NCBI GenBank assembly: GCA_013368445.1
Contig: JAACJO010000010.1
Coordinates: forward strand, 992,001-1,056,000
Origin: Leucocoprinus leucothites
Lineage: Eukaryota > Basidiomycota > Agaricomycetes > Agaricales > Agaricaceae
DNA: 64,000 nt
Reading direction: 5' to 3'
Numbering within the stretch: the first letter of the stretch is position 1; every line of letters begins with the position of its first letter. This document shows positions 1 to 12,087 of this stretch, in pieces. The translations under genes and the position numbers were made by a program. The notes beneath the pieces are model-generated. The model did no database searches and had not been told where the DNA came from. It saw nothing but the letters and a program-made list of their open reading frames with translations.

Positions 1-688
1 AGGAGTCGACGCACCTGAGGTGAGTTTTTGTTCCTCGTATCCCGCGTTAACTCTCGTTAACTCGCTGACAGCACGCACATTTTGGCAAACCTGAGCAACC
101 ATATGCTAAGGAGAGCCTTGCATGGCTACGCCAAAAGATCCTCGGGAAAGTTGTATATTGTCAACTCATACGCCGGGACCAATACCATCGTGTGGTAAGT
201 CTGGCTGGACTCGTTATCCGAATCTATGCTAATGAACAATCTGTGCCAGGTATCAAATGTACACCTAGCCCCTCGACTATTTCCTGGAGCATTCTTTTTC
301 GGAAAAAACCTTGCTGTCGAGATGTTACGCGCTGGATGCGCGACAACGTACGAGCAGGTATGTTCCCCACCTATGAAAGCGTTACAGTCGTGTTCAAGGA
401 GGCTCGAAAGGCAGGTGCTGAGTATGGTAAGCAAGGAAAGGAGGAATACCTTCGGGTAGAAAAAGAGGCTAGGTTCGCGCCATTCATTTTCACAAACTCT
501 GTTGCTGAATATTTGTTAGAGCTGCACGTAGAGGGATGTGGGCGAAAGGCATGACGACAGAAACCCCAGCGGAATACAAACGTCGACATAGCTCTGCCCT
601 CGCTGAGCCTATCATCACCGAGAAGATTCAGCGCAAGGCTCGGGCTCAGAAGCCAAATGCTGGGTGGTTTTCGCGGCTATTCAGATGA
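1..688 (+). CDS. LCL3-like micrococcal-nuclease (TNase) protein, 3' part
   Basis: Probable endonuclease of the staphylococcal-nuclease family; fungal LCL3 homologues are membrane-associated. The 5' end lies left of the window. Exons read as 1-19, 72-194, 250-357, 399-472 and 520-688 with GT..AG introns of 41-55 nt and consistent phase. Visible motifs in order: GVDAPE at the left edge (substrate and metal loop of TNase folds), HFGKPEQPYAKE, RRDQYHRV, the helix motif VEMLRAGCATTYE, a GAEYG-containing segment, and ARRGMW. These match the LCL3 block order. The C-terminus is basic and ends in FSRLFR before a TGA at 686-688. Spliced this way no frame defect is seen. The family assignment is firm; the exact orthology to LCL3 is inferred because the N-terminal membrane segment is outside the window. 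Confidence 0.8.
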
Positions 689-1500
689 GAAAACGAGCAA
701 AAGGGATGTGATTTTGACCACTTGGTATGATATGCCTTCACTCCGCCAGCTTTTGGTTTACTGACACTACGGGTACTTGATATGGATTTCAGGCTCTATC
801 ATACCAGTGCACATTATTAACAGGCTGCATATACAACTCGATTATCCCCCTTTGCTACCGTGCTGTTTAAGGGTTCCAAGTCTTTGTAAGTAGTCTACTT
901 ACCACAGACCACATTAGGGGTAATAGAAGCGGCCTCAGCTTCGGAGCTCCTGGTAGTAGGATCTTGAGTCTGGCCAGAGCCCCGAGCCGCAACTCCTATG
1001 GCCATGGGAACCCTTACTTTCGTGTTTGCGGAAGCGAAAGATCAGATACATCCGTATCTTCTTTCAAGTAGGGGGCCCGGATTATCAGTAATTCGTGAGG
1101 ATAATCAGATCGCAAAGGGTCCGAGAACTTATGGTTGTACTGACAGCAGAGAACGTGCGGAGGGATATTAGACAGTGATGTTAATGGATATTGGCCCAGT
1201 GGTCATGACCTGAAAATGTCTGGTGAAGATACATTGGGAAGGGGAAGAGGAGGATTATGATGAGAAAAACAAAACAAAAAAAACATGACGGAGAGAACAG
1301 CAGGCGTCCGTCTGGACAACGAGGTGTTGTCCAAAAGTCATCTGAAACTCGAATAAAAGCGCGCGTCTATTTCCCGTCAAATCGTGTGAGAGATCCTTAA
1401 TTATTAGGTTGCTCAGCGACGGCGGTGCTAGTCATGATCAACAAAACCCAAAAGTTAGCTCATTTTACCTATCGCTTACCACACGTACTTATTCCGAAGT
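689..1500. other. Intergenic, no gene recognised
   Basis: About 0.8 kb between the nuclease stop and the NACHT gene start. I see no long open frame and no RNA gene. It presumably holds the 3' end of the nuclease transcript and the promoter of the next gene. Confidence 0.5.
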
Positions 1501-3566
1501 ATGACGCTCCTTGAAAACGCGCATGATTTCGTTCTGACTAATCCGACTTTTGTTGACCAGTCGAGGGTCAGTAACGTTGTCCACCATAACTATACTGTGC
1601 GACAAGATATTCAAATCGATCATGTGCCCAGAAGCCGGGGTGGGTTTCCTCGTCTTTTATACTCCACCATGTTTGCCTAACTCCGACGCTAGGACTGAAT
1701 CTTCTATCAGAGGCCTCATCTCATGAAGCACTTCACGACTCTGCTGCCAGGTATCCACCTCCTAGATGCCACCCAGGAACGCGTCAAGGTCTACTCCTGC
1801 AGTTGAACCAGTGGGTCCTCGGTACGAGCTCGGAAGACAATGGCTCTGAGTCTGTATGGATCAGCGGTCCAGCCGGTGCTGGCAAGACTGCGCTCGCCCA
1901 GACTCTTGCAGAAATGGCACATGAACAAGGCTTTCTTGGTGCAAGTTTCTTCTTTTCACGACCAAATGCGAGAGACGACCCAAAATTTCTCTTTACGACT
2001 CTTGCCTACCAACTGGCCGTTAACCTTCCCGAGATACGACTTTCAATCGAAGAGAGCATTCTACGTGACCCTGCACTGTTCCGAAAGTCCTTGGCTGTCC
2101 AGTTTCAGGAGCTCATACTAGGCCCCGTGGCCCACTTTCTGGCGAGTGCGGGTCCCCTCGTTGAACCAAGAATCATCATAATAGATGCATTGGACGAGTG
2201 CAGTAGTGGCCTTTCTCGAGAAGAGATTGTCCGGCTTGTTACGGGCGCCAAACGACATCATTCTGTTTCCGGTTTCCTGCGCTGGATCATTTTCAGCCGC
2301 TTGGACCCCCACATCTTAGCAACCTTCCCCTTCTCCGAAGAACGTTGTAGACACCTCAGTGTCCTAGTGTCGCGCCAAGATGATAGCGACATTGAACTAC
2401 TGTTATGGGATGGACTATCAGCAATTCGAAATCGGCATCCTGACGCCCTTCCTGCAACTTGGCCGGGACGTGAGGCCATCCAAAAGCTTATTGAGAAATG
2501 CTCAGGCCTATTTCTCTATGCTTCGATCATCGTTTCATTCATCGGAGACGCTAGCAATGACCCTGAAGATCAACTCGCTGCCGTTCTGCAGTCCTCCCCT
2601 TTATATTCCCGCTTCCCGTTCAAGGCCCTCGATATGATTTACGTGCACATCATTGAACAGATTCCCCGAACGCTCCTATTGAATGCTAAGCAGATAATTG
2701 CTGGTAGCATGATCACTACCCTTCCACTCCGGCTGTTGGTTAACATTCTAGGGATCTCTCGCTCTGGCTGTTATTCAGCTTTACAACATCTTCATTCCGT
2801 GGCCTCGATTCCCGATGCCTCCAATGCGGATCACGGTCACCTTGAATTCTTACACGCGTCGTTTGTCGATTTTCTTTGCAATCGAACTCAATCTGGTCGG
2901 TTTGCGGTCCCAGCGCAAGACGCACATTACTCATTGGGCGCGGCATGTTTAAGGATCATCACGGAAGCAGGTGGGTTTAGTGGCGCCGTATATTTCTAAC
3001 ATCTTACTAAGTTGTTATGTTAGGATTAAGCCAGCTTCTGGATGCAAATGTGTACTTGTCTTGGCCTACGTCTGAGGTCCAAAGTCAAAATACAACCGAC
3101 AAGCATCCACACGATTCAGCCGACACATCTAACCAGGACTTTCAAATCCGACGACGTATGCTCGCCTACGCTGTAGCAAAATGGGGCTCCCACTTTTCTC
3201 AGTCGAGCAAGGATCGTGCCGTAGTCGAGCTCCTCTTATCCTTTGATTTTGGTCTACTCCATCAGGGTGACCATGAATATACCCTCGATGGAATCGAATG
3301 GTTACTCAAGGTGCGTATTCTTCGTCTTTATTGATTACTGGGGGTGTAACTCAAAGCGCTGGTATGACTAGGATAAGACACGGAAAGGGCTCATCCGACG
3401 CTATAAGCTATCCTTGATGGACCAAATTCGGCTTGGGTCAACCGTTCGAAATATGCTTGCCAGTTGTCCTGGGAGAAAATGGTATGTCCTTGGCAAGCAG
3501 GGCAAGGAAGTTCTTGTGGCACTATTACCTGGGCGGAGCTTTCGCTATTTCAAGTACCCTAGGTGA
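1501..3566 (+). CDS. NACHT-domain NTPase (fungal NLR-like, short form)
   Basis: STAND-class NTPase; fungal relatives act in non-self recognition or programmed cell death, but the role of this one is unknown. Model: exons 1501-1639, 1693-2970, 3024-3310 and 3372-3566, all phases consistent, 632 residues. The N-terminus (MTLLENAHDF...) resembles the short asparagine/phenylalanine-rich leaders of agaricomycete NACHT proteins. It is followed by a linker with RCHPGTRQ, Walker A GPAGAGKT and Walker B IIIIDALDEC. The usual winged-helix-like segment ending in LEFLHASFVDFL is present. There is no ankyrin, WD40 or TPR array after it: the protein stops about 160 residues later at a TGA (3564-3566). It may therefore be a naturally short member or one whose sensor repeats were lost. 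The start codon is chosen because exon 1 joins exon 2 in phase and gives the family-like leader. Confidence 0.82.
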
Positions 3567-4091
3567 TAGGTGATCGTGAGTGACTCGTTCGTTCTTTCAT
3601 GCTCAAGGCCTTTGTACTCATAGCTTCAGCGAGGGCGTTTAACATATTTGCATAATCAAGTTATAACGTGGGCACCCGGATGAGGACACTATTCGTCGTG
3701 TAGAGTATTGCATTAACACCCGAAGTTCCTAGCTGTGATTAACACCACACATGCCCCCGACGGACACGCCATATTTCAATGCTTACTGATATCGAGAGCG
3801 AGAAAAATGCATATGTATTATCCAACACTGTCCATTTCATTATTATTAAAGTACAGGTGTATACGTCTAAAGCAAGACAAAAGAGCCTAAGTCGTTAAAA
3901 GACGAGTTCGTAAAGCCCAGCACCCCCAACCACACCATCACCCGGACACCCATACAGCCATTGACCTGTCATTGACCATTCCATACACCGACACACGCCC
4001 CTGGATGAGCTCAGTTCCGTCAATGCTAATGGCGGCAGCGTCAAGAAAGCGTACACCATCGTACCACAGCGATTGAAACAAAGGACTGAAC
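3567..4091. other. Convergent intergenic region
   Basis: Lies between the plus-strand NACHT gene and the minus-strand TFIIE-beta gene, so it carries the 3' ends of both transcripts. Short open frames here are not supported by any recognisable motif. Confidence 0.5.
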
Positions 4092-5170
4092 TCATGATTT
4101 TCCAGGTGCAGGATAATCCTTCGACAAGTCGATTTCTCCCTTCAAATGCGTGTTCGTAATGCGTACTTGACGCTGCCTTGGCGCGCCACCCTTCTTGCCT
4201 TTCTTCTTTGTTGCAGCAGCTTTTGGGGCCAATTGCTCTGCGTTTGTTGCTTGTAGACCCTCTGCATTACACATCATAAATTGACGTTTAGAGGAGTGTG
4301 GAAGAATGGTGAACGAGGGATAATACGCACCGTTCTCCAGCTGTTTTAACAAGTCGACGTCATTCGGGACCTTCAAGTCATGCCACAAGTCGAGAAACTC
4401 CTTCTCCACAAGCATACCCTCACCCATCTCTTTCGGCTTCACCTCATTCCAGAACACCATCCTCAACTGCCCGTCCTTCACCGTCCTCGTACACAGCACC
4501 TCACCCTCCTTCTCCAATTCCTCTATAGCCGCTGGAGCCTCCTTCCAACTCTCTTTCAAAGCCCGGACACTTATTCCCGAGCCTTTTCGAGTTTGTCGTT
4601 GGATTTCTGTTAGGAGAGCGGGTTTGGAACGGAAGGAGAAATCGTGCTTGTATGAGTAGAGTGATGTTTTGGGGTCAAAGTGAATCTTGGAGTGGGATTT
4701 GAATTTTTCGAGGAGCATGGAATCGGTGTCGAGAGGTGTGTTGGTTATGAGGGCGATATCTTGTAGGCGCATTGGGTTATGTGTAGACTACATTGTGAAG
4801 AGATATAACGAGTGCTTAGGGGGAAAACATAGAGGAAACGATACCTTGAGATGATTCACGGCGTAGACGAGTTGAGTGTTAATATTCGTCCCCGTTCCTG
4901 TATCTGCTGGTTGAGAGTACACAACATCTAAAGTCCACAATAACCATTGAACATCCAATATCAAAGTAAGAAATACAGCAACTACGCACTAGTCTTTGGA
5001 CGTTTCTTCTTCTGAGGCGAAGGTTCCGAAGCTGTAGCATCCCCAGCTGCCGGTGTACTATTACTCGACTCTGCTGGTGTTGTTGTACCTGGATTTGAAT
5101 GCCAGGAAGAATATTTTTGTCGATGCATGGCAGCTTTAAATGCTGCTGCATCTTGGGCAAGTTTCGACAT
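4092..5170 (-). CDS. TFA2: Transcription initiation factor IIE subunit beta
   Basis: Small subunit of the general factor TFIIE, which acts in the RNA polymerase II pre-initiation complex and helps recruit TFIIH. Exons on the minus strand: 5170-4990, 4927-4845, 4787-4331 and 4261-4092, giving 296 residues with consistent phases. Features in order: an N-terminal helix (MSKLAQDAAAFKAAMHRQKY), a Ser/Thr/Pro-rich stretch with a KKKRPKT basic patch, then the tandem winged-helix core containing VVYSQPADTGTG, LLTEIQ and a later segment reading LWHDLKVPNDVDLLKQLENEGL. The C-terminus is lysine- and arginine-rich (KKKGKKGG, RQRQVR) as in fungal Tfa2. The third intron is a multiple of three, so an unspliced reading stays open but inserts a non-conserved segment; splicing restores the conserved NEGLQ junction. 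Confidence 0.9.
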
Positions 5171-6322
5171 GACGAAACGATGTCAGAAACTTGCTGGTGT
5201 TCGAAGATGGTGGGTCGGTGTCGAGTCCCGAGGTGGTGACAAGTGTGACGTTATGGAACAATTATTGATTTTTTGATCAGTTCAGCAGCTTTGCTTTCAC
5301 ATGTTTTTCTAAGGCTCACTTGACTCGATTCGACAATTTCTACTTCTTGGATGGACTCCCAATAATCTCCCTCACAGAATGCAGGACACCACTGCTCAAG
5401 ACCTAAACTGTATCCCAATATACAGCCTAAATCCCGAAGTCCCGAGCCCATGAGGTCTTCCACTAGATTATCGATAATCCGCCTTCTTAACACTCCATGG
5501 GGCTGGAAAATCGGCCCTAGCCCATTTCTATTACATAAAAGCTCAGGAAAACAGAACAGCTTCGATGCTACCTTTTTTATTCTGGGCCTGACCAGCGGCA
5601 CTACCAGACGGTATCAATTCTCGCCTTGTGTCTTGCAGAGGATCTCCCGGGCCCTTACTTTTGGCAAAGGAAACGTTCTGCCTGGTTTAAGCAACTCAAT
5701 GCCTACTCCAAATACCGCCGATCACCGTTTGTTTTACAGGCGCCCTCAATGTTGCTGTTTATTCTGGGATGGGCTAGATGAGCACAAGAGCAGTAGCTCA
5801 TTAACATCAGTAGCGATCGCACTGTTGCCCAGATCCGTGGATAATCCGCAGTTGCGTGCCCAGATGACATCCGAAATCTTCCATTTCTGACGCAGAAGAA
5901 CATCCTATTCGTTGTGAGCAGAAAGAGGTTCACATCGACGACGAAGGGCCACAGGCAGACGCACGACATCTGATCACTCGTTAGCATGGTAACTGCATAT
6001 TCTCTGGTGTTCGATACAAATATTGCCTTCCAGGTAGTACTACTTGCATATGAAATAGAATTCAGAAACCATTCGTTCATTTACTATTCATTCGTACAAC
6101 ACACATCGCAAAGCTAAACCAAAAAAAAAGCAAGACTACCAAAGCTCGATGAGTACCAAACTACACACAACAAAATTCGACACAAAGTTGAGAGAGAACA
6201 AGGCTTTGCTGTCCCCAACGTAAACGTTCATTCAGTGTGAAAACATTTCCACTTCATCACGGGGGAAAGAGAAAAAAACCCCTATTATACAACCTCTGCT
6301 CCTCCGAGCCCACCTACTGGAC
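5171..6322. other. Intergenic, possible decayed coding traces
   Basis: About 1.15 kb between the TFIIE-beta start and the Lon stop. Several overlapping open frames of 100-146 codons occur on both strands but none has a recognisable domain. One plus frame contains WDGLDEH near 5765-5785, which faintly resembles a NACHT Walker B, but no Walker A or flanking homology supports it. Confidence 0.35.
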
Positions 6323-9300
6323 TCACAACCGACTCTCCACTAACACAACACCCCTCCTCTCAAACACCTCCCCAGCCTCCCCCTCACCAACCCCAACCCC
6401 TTCCCACTCCTCACCAGCACCCCCCTCCCTCCTCCTCCTCGCTCTCACCCTCCACCCCTCCACCACATCCTTCCCAAATGCCTCCTCCAACGCCTCCCCC
6501 ACATTCCTCACAAAGGCAAACTCAATCTCATCCTTAATCTCCTTCGGAACATCATGCTCGACATCTTTCCGATTGGAGTAAGGGAGTAAGACTTTGGTTA
6601 TACCTGCTCGATGAGCGCCTAGGACTTTTTCTTTGATTCCGCCGACGGGAGTTACTTTGCCTCGGAGTGTAATCTAAATGAGTGCAGTGAGTGAATAAGT
6701 GGGAGAAGGGGAAGGGGAGAAGGGGCGTACCTCGCCGGTCATGGCTACGTTCGTAGGCACACACGATCCAGTCAAGAGCGATACCAAAGCACAAATCATC
6801 GCTACACCCGCACTCGGCCCATCTTTCTTCTGCGCTCCAGCAGGTAAATGTAAATGGACATCCACCCAACCACTTTCCGCCCCACTACTCGCACCAACAC
6901 TCTTACCCTTACCCTCCTGCTCACTCTTTCCTCCATTCGCATTCACCACTTTCTTCCCAGTATTAAACGACACTCTCAATGGATCACCCATCCTCCTCTC
7001 CACCAAGCCCAACTCCCACGCATGCCTCTTCACCCAACTCAATGCCAACTCTCCACTCTCCTTAATCACCTCACCTAAACTGCCCGTCAACTTTAGCCTC
7101 CCATTTCCGCCTGGAAGTAAAATCGTCTCTACAGGCAAAATCCCACCTTCACCTTGACCCATAACCACCAGCCCATATACAATTCCTGGTCGTTGATCTG
7201 AATCTCTATCGGCAGAAGTGGCGGAATCAGAATCGAGGGACGAGAAGCGGGGTAGACCGAGGATTAGCTCGAGGTCTGCTGAGAGTACAACAGGGTTGTA
7301 CATCTCGCTATTTTTCGAAGAGGAAGAGAGTTCAGCAGGCGAAGGCACATATCCCTTCCCTCCCTCCTTCTCACACTTCTCACACCACTCCGCCCACTGA
7401 ACAGCCTTATACCTCACCACTCCCGCAATAGCCCTCTCCAAACTCCTCACACCCGCCTCTCTCGTCCAACCCTGCACAACAGCCCTCAGTGTCTCCTCAC
7501 TCAACTCCACGTGCTCATTCTTCAACCCATTCATCCCTACTTGCTTCGGAACCAAAAACCTCTTTGCAATAGCCACCTTTTCATCAAACGTATATCCCGC
7601 TAGGTGCACAATCTCACATCGGTCAAGTAAGGGCGAAGAGATAGTATCGAGGGAATTGGCAGTGCAGATGAAGAGCACTTGTGAGAGGTCGATGGGGACG
7701 TTGACGTAATGATCGTTGAAACCCCAATTTTGCTCTGGGTCTAGCACTTCGAGTAGAGCGGCGGAAGGGTCGCCGTGAAAGTTACTCTGACCGATTTTGT
7801 CGACTTCGTCGAGGAGAATGACAGGATCGGTGCAAGAGGCTTTCCGAAGTGCTTGGACGATGAGACCTGGGCCGGAAGCGACGTACGTACGTCTGTGACC
7901 ACGGATTTCAGCTTCATCTCGGACACCGCCGAGTGCGATGCGCTGGAATGGACGACCGAGCGCCCGGGCAATGCTTTGTCCGAGAGAGGTTTTGCCTGTG
8001 CCTGGTGGACCGACAAAGAGTAGGATTGGGCCTTTGGTTGATGACGATGGTGATGAACGGGAATTGGTGTGGGGTGGTTTAGATGGTGAGGATTTGGGTA
8101 CGACGTCCTGGGTGAGTGGTTGTGGTTCTTTGCTAGCATCAACGGGTGTAGATGTACTAGCTTGTTTAGCAGCTTCTTCGGCAGCGGCTAACGCTTCTGT
8201 TTCGCGTGCTTCCTTTTCGGCGTTGATTTCCTTGAGACGGACAACGGCGAGGTATTCGATCAAACGCTTCTTGATCTTTTCGAGGCCGAAATGATCAGCA
8301 TCAAGTTGTGCTCGGGCGTTTGTGAGGAAGGCTTTGTCACGGATGGCGGAGGAAGGGGTGGCGGGGGATGACGGGTTTGGCCATGGGATTGATGTTAACC
8401 ATTCGAGCTGTAAGATCGAATCGTTAGCTGAATGGTAAATACAGAGAGTGGGAAGGACATACATAGCTTCTAATAACGCCATTCTCAACGCTGCCCTGAG
8501 GAATCCTCTTCAGTCTCCTCCACTCTCGTACACCCATCTTCCTCTCCTCGCTACCCGGTTCCATAGCTTCAATCTTCTTTTTCAGGTCGGCCAAATCATC
8601 TGCCTCGTGCTGATCATCATCATCCAATTCACTCGTGCTACTCGAAGCACTCTCTCCATTCGTAGAATTACTGGCAGGGGCACTGTTACCAACACCGCGT
8701 TGGAGCGCGGATAATTCGCGCTGAATTGCAGCAAGTTGTTGACGCAAGAAAAACTCTTTCTGCTGTTTCGAGAGCGATTCATCTACGGCTGAAGCAATCT
8801 TCTTGGACACCTCGGATATGGAAGCTTGTTTAAGGAAGATATCGGATGCGAGAGATAACCGGGCAGTGGTGTCTGGGGTGCTGAGGACGGCTATCATGTG
8901 AATTTGAGTTATGATGTCGTTTCGGTATCAATACAGACCGAGTACGGACCTAATTTATCATTATAGTCGGTATTGATGCTCCCGACAAGGACATCAGCCA
9001 TCCAAGGCGTACGAGCATCGACAATATCATCAAGCATACCAGCGATCTTGGCATACCCCTCTTTCCTCGCTGGTTGGACTGCATCGCGACCTAGTCGGTC
9101 AAGAAGTCTCAGAGCAGCCTGTTTGAACCTATGAATAGCCTCCTTGTTAGGAACTTTATCCGTCGGGGGATACTCGACATCGAAAGTGGGCAGGGAATCA
9201 GCGAGAAGGGCGAGTTTGTCCTTGTGAGCATGTGCATGGATGAGTCTGATGCGTGTGAGACCATGGAGAGAGACGAGGTAAGGCTGGCGGGGATTACGGG

Positions 9301-9544
9301 CCGGAGGCTTGACAAGACGAAGAACTCTTGCTGCTGTGCCCCACTCTGCCAGTGGTGGCGTAGTATTGGGGGATGGAGGGGCAGTCAGGGGTACTGCAGC
9401 GACGACTGGCAGCGCTTCCGAGTGGTCGATGAGGTCGAGTAGAGCATCTCCAATGTGCTGGTTAACAGGGATCGTAAAGCGTGAAGTGGGGAGGAGGACG
9501 AGGGGATGCTGGAGTGCAAGCAGCGGTAGGGCTGAGGTGGCCAT
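6323..9544 (-). CDS. Lon protease, peroxisomal type (AAA+ serine protease)
   Basis: ATP-dependent protease and chaperone of the peroxisomal matrix (LonP2 type). Exons: 9544-8950, 8890-8463, 8407-6731 and 6673-6323; 1016 residues. The first ATG (9544) gives MATSALPLLAL..., the LON substrate-binding N-domain without a mitochondrial presequence. A central coiled-coil region carries a Ser/Asp-rich insert. The AAA+ module has Walker A GPPGTGKT (near residue 475), Walker B VILLDEVDK and the sensor-containing GHRRTYVASGPG segment. In the protease domain KKDGPSAGVAM supplies the nucleophile (Ser about 873) and GGIKEKVLGAHRAG the Lys (about 916). Their spacing of 43 equals that of the catalytic pair in E. 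coli Lon. The protein ends in -VESRL; SRL is a peroxisomal targeting signal type 1 variant. A low-complexity insert precedes Walker A and a Gly/Glu-rich tail precedes the signal. Confidence 0.93.
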
Positions 9545-9647
9545 TTGCACAAGAAACAAATCCACAAACTCAAACCCACAGAATATACCCAGCTCATTTC
9601 ACGTGATTCCCGGCTATATCGCTGGCTGACTTATTTAATTTTATTAT

Positions 9648-10224
9648 TTACTTATTAATGACCTCTCGTGCCAACTCTTCCACCTGCTTCGCTAGCCCCA
9701 CCACCTGCTCCCGTGTCGGTCTTTCTGCCCTCCCTCCGCTTCGTCCAAGTCCACCCATCATATCCTCCAACTCTTCCATCTTTCTCTTTTCCTCGATTTC
9801 AATGTTATGCTCGCGCGCGTGTTCTTCAGCTTGTAAATCGCGGGGTGCAATGTCGGAGAAACGGACACTGTTCAGCTGATCCAACAACGACCGCGCAACC
9901 TCCCTCTCATTGCTCGTATTGCTTGGGTTGTTCACACGCGTTGACAGGATGCCGACTAGGGCTGCTGCCATTCCTCGAGCACCCCCCACTTCGTGTCCGA
10001 GTGGCGCCCCGATCTCGGCGAACCCTTTGTCAAACCCTTCTTGCAGCGCTGATTCTTTTCCTGCTGTAATCCCTTCGCGGTATCCTGCCTAATTAACCGT
10101 GAGACGTTGGAGTAATGTGTGGTTGAAATTCACGCACATTGGTGAACTCGTTGGAGATTTTCGACCATTCAGTTTCTTGTACGCCGCTGTAGTTTGGATC
10201 GTCGTCCCATGGCGAATCATCCAT
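9648..10224 (-). CDS. YAE1: Yae1-type deca-GX3 protein
   Basis: Yae1 pairs with Lto1 as the adaptor that recruits the Fe-S protein Rli1/ABCE1 to the cytosolic iron-sulfur assembly machinery. Exons: 10224-10138 and 10088-9648; 175 residues. The short first exon encodes the acidic start MDDSPWDDDPNYSG and ends in EFTN. The second opens with the deca-GX3 repeat, visible as GYREGITAGKESALQEGFDKG followed by further glycines every four residues. The C-terminal half is helical and charged. The stop is 103 bp upstream of the Lon start, the two genes being head-to-tail on the same strand. Joining the exons across the 49-nt intron is required to place the first glycine repeat. Confidence 0.85.
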
Positions 10225-10593
10225 TGTCGACGATTACAGTCAAAGAGAATAAATGTCTTTAGTCTTATCTGCTTACCAAGAACGTCTATTCCAAATATAA
10301 CGTCATCACAAGTTTCTGATGTCTGCTTCGTTTACTCGCGGTAACATATCCCCAAAGTTAATATACCCACCTTCATCTCCTCGAGTCAACTTCCTCAGCT
10401 TACAGAAAACTCCACTTTACTCACCTCGCGTGACCAAAGGCTTACACACCTCATACTACTGCTCTCTATTGAATACTCTGATTTTGACGCCCAGCCAAAT
10501 GAGATCAGTTGGCTAAGAGAAGATTCAAGATTTACTACTGAGTCCGTTCAACTCGACATACTGTATACTAAACGCGTACAAGAAATAACGTAA

Positions 10594-11562
10594 CTAGTAA
10601 GCAATACTAACCTGCCTATCCTTATACCTCTCCCATTTCTCTCCATCACTAACCAACTCAAACACAAAATGCGCCACATCCCTTCTCGAAACCGACCATC
10701 CACCCACTTCACCCTCTCCAACTCTATACGGAGCCCCCTCTCCCTGACCCTTATCCGCCAAACACTCCCCATCATTCAACATCGCCGGTCTCACAATCAC
10801 CATCCCCTTAACCGACCCCGCCCTCGGCATCCCCTCCATCTCCAACCACTTCTCATCCAAAGTCCTACTCCCTTCCGGTTCCGGTGCACCATCTTCCCAC
10901 TTCCATCCCCCAAGTACATGAACTATACGCTCAGCACCAAGTTTATCCTGTAGTGGTCCTTGAATCAGATACGAATAAATCGGTCGAAGGAGGAGAGGAG
11001 CTGAGGAACGAGATTTGGGAGTGACGCCTGTTGCGGTGATGACTACTATTTTTGGGGAGGGGGAGGAGGAGGAAGGCATGGTGGAGAAGAGGTTGAGGAG
11101 GGAGACGGTTAAGAGGTTGGGTGGTGTGATTTGTAGGCCTTTGAAGAGACTAAACGTAGGCGACCCGCCTAAAGTACCACATTTTAGACAAACTGGAAGG
11201 AGCATAAAAGGTAGAACGCACTGAAGCCAATGGTACACAGAACAACATCAACAGATAAACTGCCCTCTTCTGTAGAGACATTCCAAAGTCTTTGCATATC
11301 AGATCGGACTGTGGCATCTCCCTTGACAAGTAATGCCTTCTTGCTCGTGATATACTTCTGAATCACAGCATCTTCGTCAAAGGAAGAAGGGTTCCTCAAT
11401 AAAAATGTCACTCTTGCTCCCGAATCTATGAAGTTGGCGTTAAGTTTTTAAAACACCGAATGCAGCACCGGTAGACGAACCTAAGAGGCGAATAGCGGCA
11501 TGATAGCCTATATGACGCGATCCACCAAGGACAAGCACATTTAAACCGTTAGAGCCAGACAT
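10594..11562 (-). CDS. NmrA-like / atypical SDR NAD(P)-binding protein
   Basis: Predicted Rossmann-fold protein; relatives act as NAD(P)-dependent redox sensors or reductases, and no substrate can be named. Exons: 11562-11481, 11425-11222 and 11168-10594; 286 residues, phases consistent. Exon 1 carries the dinucleotide-binding glycine motif VLVLGGSRHIG. Next comes a strand reading ARVTFLLRNP, a charged segment KALLVKGDAT typical of the second strand and loop, and DVVLCTIGFSG, the family's beta-4 position. The distal half contains RPIYSYLIQGPLQDK (the YxxxK-like position of atypical SDRs) and a C-terminal helix ending DRQVSIAY. The left breakpoint of a tandem duplication falls inside its last exon at 11078, but this copy is intact. 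A broken second copy lies at 14018-14515. Confidence 0.75.
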
Positions 11563-12087
11563 GAGTTAAGTGGTGGGGAGACTAAGGTTGACTCGGAACG
11601 CTGCTTTTCAATGAAAACCACCAAGTGATAAACATCTCAAACGGATTCGTAAGTCGACGGCGAACAACTGGCCGCTGTGCCGAAAAGGGCGCAGTTATGA
11701 CGGAACTTGGACGGGTCAGAAGATAAGTACGGACCTGTACCTTAGATCTTCATCAAAAACTTGAAACAGTGTTCTGCGCAGGAACATTTTTATCAATGCA
11801 GGCAGTGCCAAGAATTCAAATATTCACGGTTGACGTCACAGCTGCGATAGGAAGGGTCTACAGAAATAAAAGCTGGTATACTCTATATATGGTTCTCGAA
11901 TCACTCAATGAGGCGAAGAGAAAGAACAAACGGCCCTGCGGGTATAGGTATCGTATAAGCGACAGCAGGGCCGCATCTACAACGATAGGGGGTATCCATA
12001 AATAAGAATACGATATGCGTCCGAAGAAAGTACTCAAAGTCACCCAAAATCCCTCATCACGAATCATTCAAACCTGGTATTAGGCGC
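11563..12087. other. Intergenic within unit A
   Basis: Promoter of the NmrA-like gene and 3' side of the membrane-protein gene. The segment near 11815-11850 is the unoccupied counterpart of the inverted-repeat insertion in unit B. Confidence 0.6.

Noticed and set aside
5450..5890. Plus-strand frame containing WDGLDEH, resembling a NACHT Walker B
   Set aside because: No Walker A or other NACHT motif nearby in any frame, and the frame breaks on both sides.
6699..7157. Long plus-strand frames opposite the Lon gene
   Set aside because: Antisense shadows of the conserved Lon coding sequence; they follow its codon bias and have no motif of their own.
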